NCBI RefSeq assembly: GCF_018499875.1
Contig: NZ_JAHBAY010000013.1
Span: forward strand, 1-64,000
DNA length: 64,000 bases
Origin: Kineosporia corallincola
GTDB lineage: Bacteria; Actinomycetota; Actinomycetes; Actinomycetales; Kineosporiaceae
Direction of reading: 5' to 3'
Positions 44,168-52,084 of the stretch are shown piece by piece; the stretch's first letter is position 1; every line of letters starts with the position of its first letter. The notes under the pieces are model-generated. The model saw only the letters and a program-made list of their open reading frames with translations. It was not told the DNA's origin and searched no databases. The position numbers were made by a program, and so were the translations under genes.

Positions 44168-44851
44168 TCAGGCCGGGGGATGGGCGTCCAGCCAGGTCAG
44201 CACCGTCTTGGTGAACTCCTCCGGAAGCACATCGTGCACGCTGTGCCCCCCGCCGAGCGTGATCAGCTCGGCGTGCGGGATGCGGCGCGTGGCCTCTTCC
44301 AGCCAGGCCTGGGGCACGTGACTGGTCTCGCCGCCACCGACGACCAGCGTCGGCATGGTGATGGTGTGCAGCCGGTCGAGCAGGTCCAGGGCCCCGGCGT
44401 CGATCTGCGGGCGCATCTGCACCACCATCTCCCAGTCCAGGGGTATCTCGCGATCCGGCCGGTCGGGCAGGGGACGGGGCGGGAACGGCGGGCCCGGGGC
44501 CACGTCCTCCACGATCAGCCGGTTCACCAGGTCGGGCCGGTCGACGGCGAGCATGAACGCGGTGATCCCGCCCAGGGAGTGCCCGAGCACGGTGCCCGGT
44601 GCGGGGGCAAGCGAGTCCAGCAGCTCCACGACGTCCGAAAAGAAGCTCTGGTAGGAGTATTCGCCCGGCCAGTCGCTCGGCGTGTGGCCGCGCAGGGTCA
44701 CGTTCAGCACGCGGTGGCCGGCCTCGAACGCCGGTAGCAGCGGGTGCCAGCTCACCCCGCCCTCACCCAGGCCGTGCAGTAGTACCAGGGTCGGGCCGGA
44801 GCCGGTGTCGGTGTACTCGATACCGACGCCGGCCGAGGTGGTGAACCTCAT
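44168..44851 (-). CDS. Alpha/beta hydrolase
   Basis: A 227-residue cytosolic alpha/beta-hydrolase. The oxyanion motif is LLHGLGEGG, the nucleophile elbow is GHSLGG (Ser) and the catalytic His is in LGGGHSVHDV. The insert PGPPFPPRPLPDRPDRE forms a proline-rich lid. The ATG at 44851 overlaps the stop of the upstream nuclease gene (TGATG), with GGAGGAGG upstream, so the two are in one operon although their functions are not obviously linked. Substrate unknown: ester, epoxide and lactone hydrolases share this fold. Confidence 0.87.
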   Translation of the reverse strand: MRFTTSAGVGIEYTDTGSGPTLVLLHGLGEGGVSWHPLLPAFEAGHRVLNVTLRGHTPSDWPGEYSYQSFFSDVVELLDSLAPAPGTVLGHSLGGITAFMLAVDRPDLVNRLIVEDVAPGPPFPPRPLPDRPDREIPLDWEMVVQMRPQIDAGALDLLDRLHTITMPTLVVGGGETSHVPQAWLEEATRRIPHAELITLGGGHSVHDVLPEEFTKTVLTWLDAHPPA

Positions 44852-46059
44852 CAGCCGAACACCTCCTCCACCCACTCGGGGTGATCGATGAACGGGTTGC
44901 GGTTGTGCTGGAACTGCTCGTAGATGGCGTCGTTCCGGTTCTGCTCGAAGCTGTCCACCGGATCTTCGTCGTTCCACTCCAGCAGGGTCGACAGCTTGCC
45001 GAAACGCGGTGCCGAGCCGCCGGTGGTGGCGTTGTCGAGGGTCAGGTCGGCGAAACCGTCGTCGCCGTCGTACCGCACGGCCATGTAGAAGATCATCCGG
45101 GCCACGTCGCCCTTCACCGCGTCCCGGGGTTCCCAGGAGTCGGAGTCGGCGTAATTGCCCGGGGCCTCGTCGTTCTCGGTTCCGCCGTCGTCGAAGTCCA
45201 GGTTCCCCCGGTCGGAGTTGACCGTGACGTCCTCGGGCCGCAGGTGGTGCAGATCGGTGCCCGGCCCGGTGGCGGTGCCGAAGTCGCCGTGCGACTTGGC
45301 CCAGACGTGCTCGCGGTTCCAGTCGTCCGCGTCACCGCCGTTCAGGCTCTTCGACCTGCTGGTGCCGCTGTAGAGCAGGATCACGTTGCCGGAGTTCTTC
45401 GGGTCCTGATCGGTGACCTTGAGGGCGTCCCACACCTGGTCGTACGAGAGCTTGGTGACGTTCGTGGAGATGATCTGGTGCAGGGCCTCGTGCAGGTCGT
45501 TGCCGGTCTTGCCCTCGGCCGCGGCGTAGTAGTCACCACTGGCCGGCGGGCTGGTCGTCGTGGTGGTGGTCGGGGTGGCCGTGGGCGTGGAGGTTCCGGC
45601 CGTGCTGATCGCCGACGGTGACTTCAGCCCGGCGTGGCTGAAATAGGCTGTGAGAGTGCCGGTCACGTCGAGCCGGGTGCCGATCAGGCCCGGGTTGCTC
45701 TGCAACCCGTAGGTGGACCGGTAGCTGCTGGTGATCTGCACGTAGAGCATGTCGTCGGTGTCGGTCTCGCCGGCCGAGTCGGCCAGGGCGATGGCGGTGT
45801 CACCGGTGAAGCCGCTGCGCAGCACGGTGTCGGTGGCGGTCGGCTGGCCCACCACGTAGCCGCGCACGAGCGAGCTGGTGCCGCTCTGGCCGGCGATCGC
45901 CTGGGCCACGGTGAGCGGGGTGGAGTCGGCGACCTGCTCGATCGAGGCGAGGGTCGGAGGGCCGGCCGAGGCCGGGTCGGCCGAGCAGCCGGAGAGCGCC
46001 GGGCCGATCAGGGCCAGGGGAAGGGCGAGCCAGGCCATGCGGCGCGAAGCGGTAATCAT
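44851..46059 (-). CDS. Secreted lipoprotein endonuclease I (OB-fold + EndA/NucM domain)
   Basis: A 402-residue nuclease. The signal peptide ends in lipobox LSGC (Cys25). Residues 45-165 form a YhcR/DUF6359-like OB domain (LVRGYVVGQ, LIGTRLDVTGTLTAYFSH). A Thr-rich linker leads to the endonuclease I domain, whose active site shows NREHVWAKSHGDFG, TDLHHLRPEDVTVNSDRGN and DVARMIFYMAVRYDGDDG. It should cut extracellular DNA or RNA at the cell surface. ATG 46059 has GGAG upstream. It lies downstream of a 5'-nucleotidase gene but behind a terminator. Confidence 0.9.
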   Translation of the reverse strand: MITASRRMAWLALPLALIGPALSGCSADPASAGPPTLASIEQVADSTPLTVAQAIAGQSGTSSLVRGYVVGQPTATDTVLRSGFTGDTAIALADSAGETDTDDMLYVQITSSYRSTYGLQSNPGLIGTRLDVTGTLTAYFSHAGLKSPSAISTAGTSTPTATPTTTTTTSPPASGDYYAAAEGKTGNDLHEALHQIISTNVTKLSYDQVWDALKVTDQDPKNSGNVILLYSGTSRSKSLNGGDADDWNREHVWAKSHGDFGTATGPGTDLHHLRPEDVTVNSDRGNLDFDDGGTENDEAPGNYADSDSWEPRDAVKGDVARMIFYMAVRYDGDDGFADLTLDNATTGGSAPRFGKLSTLLEWNDEDPVDSFEQNRNDAIYEQFQHNRNPFIDHPEWVEEVFG

Positions 46060-46108
46060 CAGGGGCTCCGATCGTCGTGGTCGTCCGAGCGTGGCGCACA
46101 AACAGGTT

Positions 46109-46152
46109 CGCGGTCATGCGGTTTCGCCCGGAGGAGAAACCGCATGACCGCG
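46109..46152 (-). terminator. Terminator after the 5'-nucleotidase gene
   Basis: CGCGGTCATGCGGTTTC (46109-46125) pairs perfectly over 17 bp with GAAACCGCATGACCGCG (46136-46152) around a 10-base loop. On the minus strand it follows the 5'-nucleotidase stop by 12 bp and is trailed by CCTGTTTG. It separates that gene from the nuclease gene. Confidence 0.85.
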
Positions 46153-46164
46153 AGGTGGAGCAGA

Positions 46165-48003
46165 TCAGTCCAGGGCCGTCACGCGGTCGGCGGCCGGGCC
46201 GGTCACCGGGGAGTTGGCCTCCAGGTAGGTGTTGAACGCGTCCAGGTCGACGCCACCACCGGCGCGGTCGGTGCCCTCGGTGAGAACGGTGAAACCGTCA
46301 CCACCGTCGGCCAGGAACGAGTTGACCGTGATCCGGTACGAGGCGTCCGGGTCGATGGTCTCACCGTTCAGCTCGATCGTGGAGGGGTCGACCTTGTCGC
46401 CCACCGCACCGGACTTCGACCAGGAGTAGGTGAAGCCCTTCGAGACGCCCAGGTGCAGGAACTTGACGCTGCCGTCGGTCTGTGTCGTCCACTGCTGCTC
46501 GAGCATGGTCTCGATCTGCGCGCCGGTCACCGTCATCGAGGTGAGCAGGTTGCCGAACGGCTGCACGGTGAACGACTCGCCGTAGGTCACCTTGCCGTCG
46601 CCCTCACCGGCGGACGAGCCCGCGTAGGTGAGGTCCGCCCGCACACCGCCGGGGTTCATGAACGCCATCTGCGCCCCGCCGTCGGCCTCGGCCGTGGTGG
46701 CGGACAGCTGCGCGTCGGCGATCAGGTCGCCCAGGCTGGACTCGGTGTCGCGGCTGACGCTGCGCTTGACGTCACCGGTGATCTCGCCGACGACCGTGTT
46801 CGCGATCGGGCCGACCAGCTCGTTCCACTTGGCGATGGTCTTGGTCTGGTCCGAGGCCTTCTTCTGGGTGCGGTCCACCAGGTGGTTGGCCGACTTCACC
46901 GAGGAGCGGATGACGTCGCCGGTCTTCTTGCTCAGCTTCAGATTGGTCTCGGTCACCGTGCGGCCGTAGGACAGGTCGCTGGTGACGTAGCGGGCGTTGC
47001 CCTTCGGGTCCGGGATGTTGCAGTTGTAGGACTCGTGGGTGTGACCGGTGACCACCAGGTCGATGCTGGAGCTGAGGTTCTCGGCGATGTTCACGATCGG
47101 GCCGGAGATGCCCGCCGCGCTGCCGCTGTTGCAGTCGAAGTCGTAGGTGGCGTTCTCGTCCACCGGGATGCCGCCCTCGTGCAGCAGCACGACGATCGCC
47201 TCGACGCCCTTCTTGCGCAGGTCCTTCGCGGCCAGGTTGGCGCTCTCGACCTCGTCGTTGAACTGGACGTCCTTGATGCCGGCCTGGGCGACCAGCTCCG
47301 GGGTGCCCTCCAGCGTCATGCCGATGAAGCCGACCTTGACGCCGTCCACCTTCTTGATCGAGGTGGGCGGAAGGATCGTGCGGCCGGTCGAGGCATTGAA
47401 CCAGTCGCCGTACTTCTTGGCCTTCTTCGGCTTGGTGACCTTGACGCCGTCCTTGTACTCCACGTTCGCCGCGAGGTACTGGAAGTCGGCGCCGGAGTAG
47501 CCGTCCTTGTCGAAGCAGCCCTCGGTCGGGTGGCAGCCGCCGTACTGGATGCGCAGGAGCTCGGACACCCCCTCGTCGAACTCGTGGTTGCCGACGCTGG
47601 AGACGTCGACGTCCATGTTGTTCAGGGTCTCGATGCTGGGCTCGTCCTTGAAGATGCCGGACAGGAACGGCGATCCGCCGATCAGGTCGCCGGCCGTGAC
47701 GGTCAGGCTGTGCTTCTGGTTCTTGCGGAGGGTCCGCAGCTCGGTGGTCAGGTACTCGGAGCCGCCGGCCGCCACCTCACCCTCGTCGGTGGTCACGGTG
47801 CCGTCGCTGCCCGAGGGCGTCTCGAGGTGACCGTGGTAGTCGTTGAAGCTCAGGATCTGAAGGTCGACCGTGTCGCTCTTCTTCTTCACCGCGGCCGTGT
47901 CACTGGCCTCGGCGGGAGATGACGGTAGTGCGAAAAGTGCTGCGACGGTGCTCGCGGCGATGACCGCGGTGAGCCCGCCTCTGCGCATCGTGAGGGGCTT
48001 CAT
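46165..48003 (-). CDS. Secreted 5'-nucleotidase / cyclic phosphodiesterase (UshA-like)
   Basis: A 612-residue exported phosphoesterase. The signal peptide spans about residues 1-34 (cut near AEA). The metallophosphatase domain carries LQILSFNDYHGHLE, TVTAGDLIGGSPF, SVGNHEFDEG, VVLLHEGG and VVTGHTHESYNC. The C-terminal 5'-nucleotidase domain has MAFMNPGGVRADL, GESFTVQPFGNLL and YRITVNSFLADGGDGF. It hydrolyses extracellular nucleotides to nucleosides and phosphate. No cell-wall anchor motif follows, so it is probably released or wall-associated. With the adjacent surface nuclease it would complete degradation of external nucleic acids. Confidence 0.94.
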   Translation of the reverse strand: MKPLTMRRGGLTAVIAASTVAALFALPSSPAEASDTAAVKKKSDTVDLQILSFNDYHGHLETPSGSDGTVTTDEGEVAAGGSEYLTTELRTLRKNQKHSLTVTAGDLIGGSPFLSGIFKDEPSIETLNNMDVDVSSVGNHEFDEGVSELLRIQYGGCHPTEGCFDKDGYSGADFQYLAANVEYKDGVKVTKPKKAKKYGDWFNASTGRTILPPTSIKKVDGVKVGFIGMTLEGTPELVAQAGIKDVQFNDEVESANLAAKDLRKKGVEAIVVLLHEGGIPVDENATYDFDCNSGSAAGISGPIVNIAENLSSSIDLVVTGHTHESYNCNIPDPKGNARYVTSDLSYGRTVTETNLKLSKKTGDVIRSSVKSANHLVDRTQKKASDQTKTIAKWNELVGPIANTVVGEITGDVKRSVSRDTESSLGDLIADAQLSATTAEADGGAQMAFMNPGGVRADLTYAGSSAGEGDGKVTYGESFTVQPFGNLLTSMTVTGAQIETMLEQQWTTQTDGSVKFLHLGVSKGFTYSWSKSGAVGDKVDPSTIELNGETIDPDASYRITVNSFLADGGDGFTVLTEGTDRAGGGVDLDAFNTYLEANSPVTGPAADRVTALD

Positions 48004-48103
48004 GGGCGCAAGCTATCCACTTGCTGTGCGCGGATCCAGGAATAAAAGGGCAAAGGTCGTCGACCGGGAAAGAGTTGATCTGCCGTTCACGCAGGTTGCA
48101 CAG

Positions 48104-48796
48104 CTAATCCCTATCCGCTCGGTCTTGACGCGGGGTGGTGAGCCGGGTCCGGGCCTCTTCCAGGTAGTCGGCGAGTTCCCGTTGTGCACCGGCGATGTCG
48201 CCGTCTTCCAGCAGCGACAGCAGGGTGGCGTTGCGCCGGATGTAGGGCTCGTGCAGACCCTGCGGGTCGTCGAGCACCAGGAAGGCCAGGCGCAGTTCGG
48301 CGAACAGCCCGCGCAGGTAGTCGGTCAGCCGGTGACTGCCGGCCAGCGCCACGATGCCCTGGTGGAAGTGGATGTTCGCGGTGCCGACGGCCTGCCAGTC
48401 CGCGCGCTGCGCCGCCGCCTCGGCCTCGGCCAGGGCAGCCCGTAGCTCGGACAGGTCGAACTCCTCGCCCAGCGAGCCCAGCGCCGCGTTCTCCAGCAGC
48501 ACCCGCACCCGGTAGAGCTCGGCGATGTCGGCGGGCGTCAGGCTGCGCACGAACACGCCGCGATTGCGCCGGTGCTCCAGCAGCCGCTCGTGGGTCAGCA
48601 GGCGGAAGGCCTCGCGCAGGGTGTTGCGGGAGACCTCCAGCGCCTCGCCGAGCGCCTCCTCGGACAGCCGGGTGCCGGGATCGAAATAGCCCTCGGTGAT
48701 GCGGGTGCGCAGGGAGTCGACGACCCACTCCACCGTGCTGGCCCGGGAGATCTGGCGCCGGTCGTCGGCGAAGTCTTCGACCATGCTCGCGCGCAT
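48104..48796 (-). CDS. GntR/FadR-subfamily (FCD) regulator
   Basis: A 230-residue regulator. The winged helix is ITEGYFDPGTRLSEEALGEALEVSRNTLREAFRLLTHERLLEHRRNRGVFV. The all-helical FCD sensor domain follows, with metal/ligand-site residues in RVRVLLENAAL and ANIHFHQGIVALAGSHRL. Starts at ATG 48796, ATG 48784 or GTG 48802 are possible, and none has a strong SD. It is divergent from the NRAMP-pxpBC operon across about 150 bp that contains two related odd palindromes, so it is the probable repressor of oxoproline metabolism genes. Confidence 0.9.
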   Translation of the reverse strand: MRASMVEDFADDRRQISRASTVEWVVDSLRTRITEGYFDPGTRLSEEALGEALEVSRNTLREAFRLLTHERLLEHRRNRGVFVRSLTPADIAELYRVRVLLENAALGSLGEEFDLSELRAALAEAEAAAQRADWQAVGTANIHFHQGIVALAGSHRLTDYLRGLFAELRLAFLVLDDPQGLHEPYIRRNATLLSLLEDGDIAGAQRELADYLEEARTRLTTPRQDRADRD

Positions 48797-48825
48797 GGCC
48801 ACAGGCTACCCAGGGGATAAGGGGA

Positions 48826-48899
48826 TTGCTCAACGATTGTTTCGCCGCGATGAAGAGCGACGAACGGTTCCACGAGTCAATTGAAGGATTGTTGAACAA
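48826..48899. promoter_or_regulatory. Two GntR operator candidates
   Basis: TTGTTGAACAA (48889-48899) is an 11-base odd palindrome typical of FCD-type GntR sites. A related inverted copy, TTGCTCAACGA (48826-48836; reverse TCGTTGAGCAA), matches at nine of eleven positions. Centres are 63 bp apart, about six turns, between the GntR and transporter starts. Confidence 0.55.
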
Positions 48900-48948
48900 A
48901 GGCTAGCTTCGAAAGGGTCAGCACCTCTCCAGATCGGGGGAACCTGTG

Positions 48949-50181
48949 ATGTCCGCTGCCACCACCTCGCAAGAAGCCCGTGCCGCCGGAGTGTCCCGCA
49001 ACCGGCTGATCGCCTACGCCGGGGCGATCCTGCTCATGGCGATGTCGGCCGTGGGACCCGGATTCATCACTCAGACAGCCAAGTTCACCGGCACCTACGC
49101 CGCGTCGTTCGGCGCCGCCATCCTGGCCAGCATCCTCATCGACCTGGCCATCCAGCTCAACGTGTGGCGCGTGGTGGGCCTGTCCGGCCGGCCCGCGCAG
49201 GACATCGCGAACCAGGTGCTGCCCGGGTCGGGCCACGTGCTCACCTTCCTGATCGTGCTCGGCGGCCTGATCTTCGGCATCGGCAACATCGCCGGGGCCG
49301 GGCTCGGGCTGCACGACCTGCTCGGCATCGACACCCGGCTGGGTGCCGTGATATCCGCTGTCATCGCCATTTTCGTGTTCAGCTACCAGGCGATGGACGG
49401 CGCCGTGGACCGTGCCGTGATCGTGCTCGGCGTGGTCAAGATCGGCCTGATCACCTTCATCGCGATCAAGGCCGCACCCCCGGTGGGCGAGGCGCTGGCC
49501 CGCACCGTGGACCCGCAGGGCCTCGACTTCCTGCCGGTGCTGACCCTGGTCGGCGGCACCGTCGGCGGCTACATCACCTACGCCGGGGCGCACCGCCTGC
49601 TGGAGACCGGAACCGTCGGCCGCGAGCACCTGGCCACGATCAGCCGCGGCGCCACCACCGGCATCCTGGTCACCGGGGCGGTGCGAATCCTGTTGTTCCT
49701 CGGCATTCTCGGGGTGGTCGCCGGTGGCTTCGCGCTCGCGGACGACGACCCGGCCGGTTCCGCCTTCCGGCAGGTGGCCGGGGAATCGGGCGTGCGGCTG
49801 TTCGGTCTGGCCCTCTGGACGGCCGGCATGACCAGCACGATCGGGGCGTCGTTCACCTCGGCCACGTTCCTGAAGACGCTGGTGCCCGTGGTGGCCCGCC
49901 GGTTCAGCCTGACCATCTCGCTGCTGATCACCGTGGCCACGATCGCCTATCTGGTGATCGGCCAGACCCCCACCTCGCTGCTGATCTTCGCCGGGGCGTT
50001 CAACGGCCTGGTGCTGCCGGTCGGGCTCGGGCTGCTGCTGTGGGCCGGCTGGCGCCGCCCGGATCTGCTGCCCGGCTACCGTTATCCGCGTGTGCTGCTC
50101 CTGATCGGTTTCGCCGCCTGGGCCTTCACCGTCTACGCCGGGTGGAAGTCCCTGGCCGAACTGCCGAAGATCTTCACATGA
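48949..50181 (+). CDS. NRAMP-like transporter (YcsG type) of the oxoproline operon
   Basis: A 410-residue transporter with eleven helices and the NRAMP fold signature GPGFITQTAKFTGTYAASFGAAIL in helix 1. The metal-binding DPGxxA motif of true manganese NRAMPs is replaced by GPGFITQ, as in the YcsG group that lies beside kipI-kipA (pxpB-pxpC) in Bacillus. It therefore probably imports an organic substrate such as 5-oxoproline or cannot use metals. ATG 48949 (or GTG 48946) follows GGGGGA. Its stop overlaps the pxpB start. Confidence 0.8.
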   Translation: MSAATTSQEARAAGVSRNRLIAYAGAILLMAMSAVGPGFITQTAKFTGTYAASFGAAILASILIDLAIQLNVWRVVGLSGRPAQDIANQVLPGSGHVLTFLIVLGGLIFGIGNIAGAGLGLHDLLGIDTRLGAVISAVIAIFVFSYQAMDGAVDRAVIVLGVVKIGLITFIAIKAAPPVGEALARTVDPQGLDFLPVLTLVGGTVGGYITYAGAHRLLETGTVGREHLATISRGATTGILVTGAVRILLFLGILGVVAGGFALADDDPAGSAFRQVAGESGVRLFGLALWTAGMTSTIGASFTSATFLKTLVPVVARRFSLTISLLITVATIAYLVIGQTPTSLLIFAGAFNGLVLPVGLGLLLWAGWRRPDLLPGYRYPRVLLLIGFAAWAFTVYAGWKSLAELPKIFT

Positions 50182-50807
50182 GCACGTCGCTGTACGCCTG
50201 GCCGGCCGGCGAGACCGGTTACCTGATCGACGTTCCGGAGACCGACCCGGCCCGGGTGGCGCAGGGCCTGCGGATCGTCGCCGGGCGCCGCCGGATCGAA
50301 CTGGTGGACGTCGTCCCCGGGCTCTCCACCGTGCTGGTCACCCTGGCGCGGCCGATGCCGCCCGGCGCGTTCCGGGCCCTGCTCGCCGAGGTCGAGTCGG
50401 AGCCGGTGGAGGACGCGGCCGACACCGGCACGATCACCGTCGGCGTGCGCTACGACGGACCCGACCTGGACGAGGTGGCGGCGCTGACAGGGCTGGGCGT
50501 GCAGCAGATCGTCGAGATCCACACCAGCACCGGGTTCCGGGCCGCGTTCAGCGGTTTCGCGCCTGGCTTCGTCTACCTCACCGGGGTGCCCGCGGTGCTG
50601 CGGGTGCCCCGGCGGGCCGAGCCGAGGGCCGTGGTGCCCGGTGGGTCGGTGGCGCTGGCCGACCGGTTCACGGCCGTCTACCCGCGGCCCAGTCCCGGGG
50701 GCTGGCGGTTGATCGGCAGCACCGACATGCAACTGTGGGACGACGCGGCGGATCCGCCCGCGGCCGTGCGCCCCGGCATGACCGTGCGATTCCGGCAGGT
50801 CGCCTGA
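50178..50807 (+). CDS. pxpB: 5-oxoprolinase subunit PxpB (KipI/YbgJ family)
   Basis: A 209-residue protein of the allophanate-hydrolase subunit 1/KipI family. Family motifs include GVRYDGPDLDEVAALTGL, IVEIHTSTGFRAAFSGFAPGFVYLTGVP and PRRAEPRAVVPGGSVALAD, ending PGGWRLIGST. PxpB together with PxpA and PxpC performs ATP-dependent opening of 5-oxoproline to glutamate. The ATG overlaps the transporter stop (ATGA) and its own stop overlaps pxpC (TGATG), giving tight coupling. The alternative annotation 'sporulation kinase inhibitor KipI' reflects the same family. Confidence 0.92.
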   Translation: MSTSLYAWPAGETGYLIDVPETDPARVAQGLRIVAGRRRIELVDVVPGLSTVLVTLARPMPPGAFRALLAEVESEPVEDAADTGTITVGVRYDGPDLDEVAALTGLGVQQIVEIHTSTGFRAAFSGFAPGFVYLTGVPAVLRVPRRAEPRAVVPGGSVALADRFTAVYPRPSPGGWRLIGSTDMQLWDDAADPPAAVRPGMTVRFRQVA

Positions 50808-51664
50808 TGCTGCACGTGATCCACCCCGGTCTGTTCACCACGGTGCAGGACGAGGGCCGCCCGGGTCATGCCTACCTCGGCGTGCCGCCCTCCGGCGCCC
50901 TCGACCGCGGCTCGTTCCACCTGGCCAACCGGCTCGTCGGGAATCCCTCCGGCGCAGCTGTTCTGGAAACCACCGTGCGCGGGCCGGAGCTGCGTTCCGA
51001 GGCGTCGTCGGTGCTGACGCTCGCGGTGACCGGGGCGCCCGCGCCGGTGCTGGTCGACGGCCGCCCGGCGCCCTTCGACGCCGCCTTCCGGGTGCTGCCC
51101 GGGCAGACCGTGCAGGTCGGCGCGGTGACCGCCGGGCTGCGGTCGTACCTCGCGGTGTCGGGTGGTCTGGACCTGCCGCCGGTGCTGGGCAGCCGCTCGG
51201 GCGACGTGCTGAGCGGTCTCGGCCCGGCACCGCTGGAGGCCGGGGCCACGCTGCCCGTCGGCCCGGCCGGCCTGGTGCCGGTTGTCGACTACGTTTGTCC
51301 GCCGGGGGTTTTCGCCGAACCGGTGCTCGACGTCGTGCCCGGGCCGCGGGCCGGCTGGTTCACCGACGCGGCGCTCGGCGTGCTGGCCCGCACGGCCTGG
51401 CGGGTCTCGCCGACCAGCAACCGTGTGGGCCTTCGGCTGGAGGGCGCCATGCTGGAGCGTCTCAAGAAGGGGGAGCTGCCGTCGGAGGGCACGGCGACCG
51501 GCAGCATCCAGGTGCCGGGCAACGGCCTGCCCGTGCTCTTCCTGAGGGACCATCCGGTCACCGGGGGCTATCCGGTGATCGGGGTGGTCACCCGGGCCGC
51601 GCTCGACCTGGCCGCGCAGGCGGCGCCGGGCACCACGTTGCGGTTCCGGGTCAGGGGCCGGTGA
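50807..51664 (+). CDS. pxpC: 5-oxoprolinase subunit PxpC (KipA/YbgK family)
   Basis: A 285-residue biotin-dependent-carboxyltransferase-like protein (allophanate hydrolase subunit 2 family). Motifs are IHPGLFTTVQDEGRPGHAYLGVPPSGALD, ANRLVGNPSGAAVLE, GLRSYLAVSGGLDLP and TGSIQVPGNGLPVLFLRDHPVTGGYPVIG. It is the partner of PxpB in 5-oxoprolinase. No pxpA (LamB/YcsF family) gene follows, and the operon ends with a 14-bp overlap onto the convergent MerR gene, so PxpA must be encoded elsewhere if the enzyme is active. Confidence 0.92.
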   Translation: MLHVIHPGLFTTVQDEGRPGHAYLGVPPSGALDRGSFHLANRLVGNPSGAAVLETTVRGPELRSEASSVLTLAVTGAPAPVLVDGRPAPFDAAFRVLPGQTVQVGAVTAGLRSYLAVSGGLDLPPVLGSRSGDVLSGLGPAPLEAGATLPVGPAGLVPVVDYVCPPGVFAEPVLDVVPGPRAGWFTDAALGVLARTAWRVSPTSNRVGLRLEGAMLERLKKGELPSEGTATGSIQVPGNGLPVLFLRDHPVTGGYPVIGVVTRAALDLAAQAAPGTTLRFRVRGR

Positions 51665-51995
51665 GCATGGCACTGATCGCCGTCCTGGCCCGGTGCAGTT
51701 CGTCGGCACGGGCATCGATCTTGTCCAGCTCGCAACGCAGCACCCGGGTGAGGGAGTCGCACGACTCCACCGCCAGATCGGTGTTCTGCACGCAGGGCAG
51801 CACCTCCCGGATCACCGCGAGCGACAGGCCGGCGGCGAGCAGGGCGCGGATCCGGGTGACGGTCTGCACCGCCTGCTCCGGGAACTCGCGGTAACCGTTG
51901 CCCAGGCGCTGCGGGCTGAGCAGGCCGGACGCCTCGTAGTGCCGCAGCGACCGCACGCTGGCGCCCGTGCGGTCCGACAGTTCCCCGATGCGCAT
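51651..51995 (-). CDS. MerR-family regulator
   Basis: A 114-residue MerR-type activator. The DNA-binding head is MRIGELSDRTGASVRSLRHYEASGLLSPQRLGNGYREF, followed by a dimerisation helix. The short effector end has two cysteines (VLPCVQN, ESCDSL), whose spacing does not match CueR or SoxR. It is divergent from an F420-type oxidoreductase gene with a stretched promoter between. The 3' end overlaps pxpC by 14 bp. The inducing signal is unknown; cysteines allow a redox, metal or electrophile signal. Confidence 0.9.
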   Translation of the reverse strand: MRIGELSDRTGASVRSLRHYEASGLLSPQRLGNGYREFPEQAVQTVTRIRALLAAGLSLAVIREVLPCVQNTDLAVESCDSLTRVLRCELDKIDARADELHRARTAISAMLTGP

Positions 51996-52010
51996 GCCCG
52001 CTCCCGGTGC

Positions 52011-52042
52011 TTGACCCTGACGCAGGTGTCAGTGTTTACGGT
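52011..52042 (+). promoter_or_regulatory. MerR-type promoter with long spacer and dyad
   Basis: TTGACC (52011-52016) and TACGGT (52037-52042) are separated by 20 bases containing the dyad CTGAC-N6-GTCAG (52017-52032). An over-long spacer occupied by an inverted repeat is the hallmark of promoters activated by MerR proteins. The oxidoreductase ATG is 43 bp downstream. Confidence 0.65.
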
Positions 52043-52084
52043 AACGGCCGGTCCAGCGGAATTCCTTCCTCAGGGAGCGGCATC

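Noticed and set aside
45634-47922. 762-residue plus-strand frame opposite the 5'-nucleotidase
   Set aside because: Antisense shadow with no recognisable motif; the minus-strand gene is certain.
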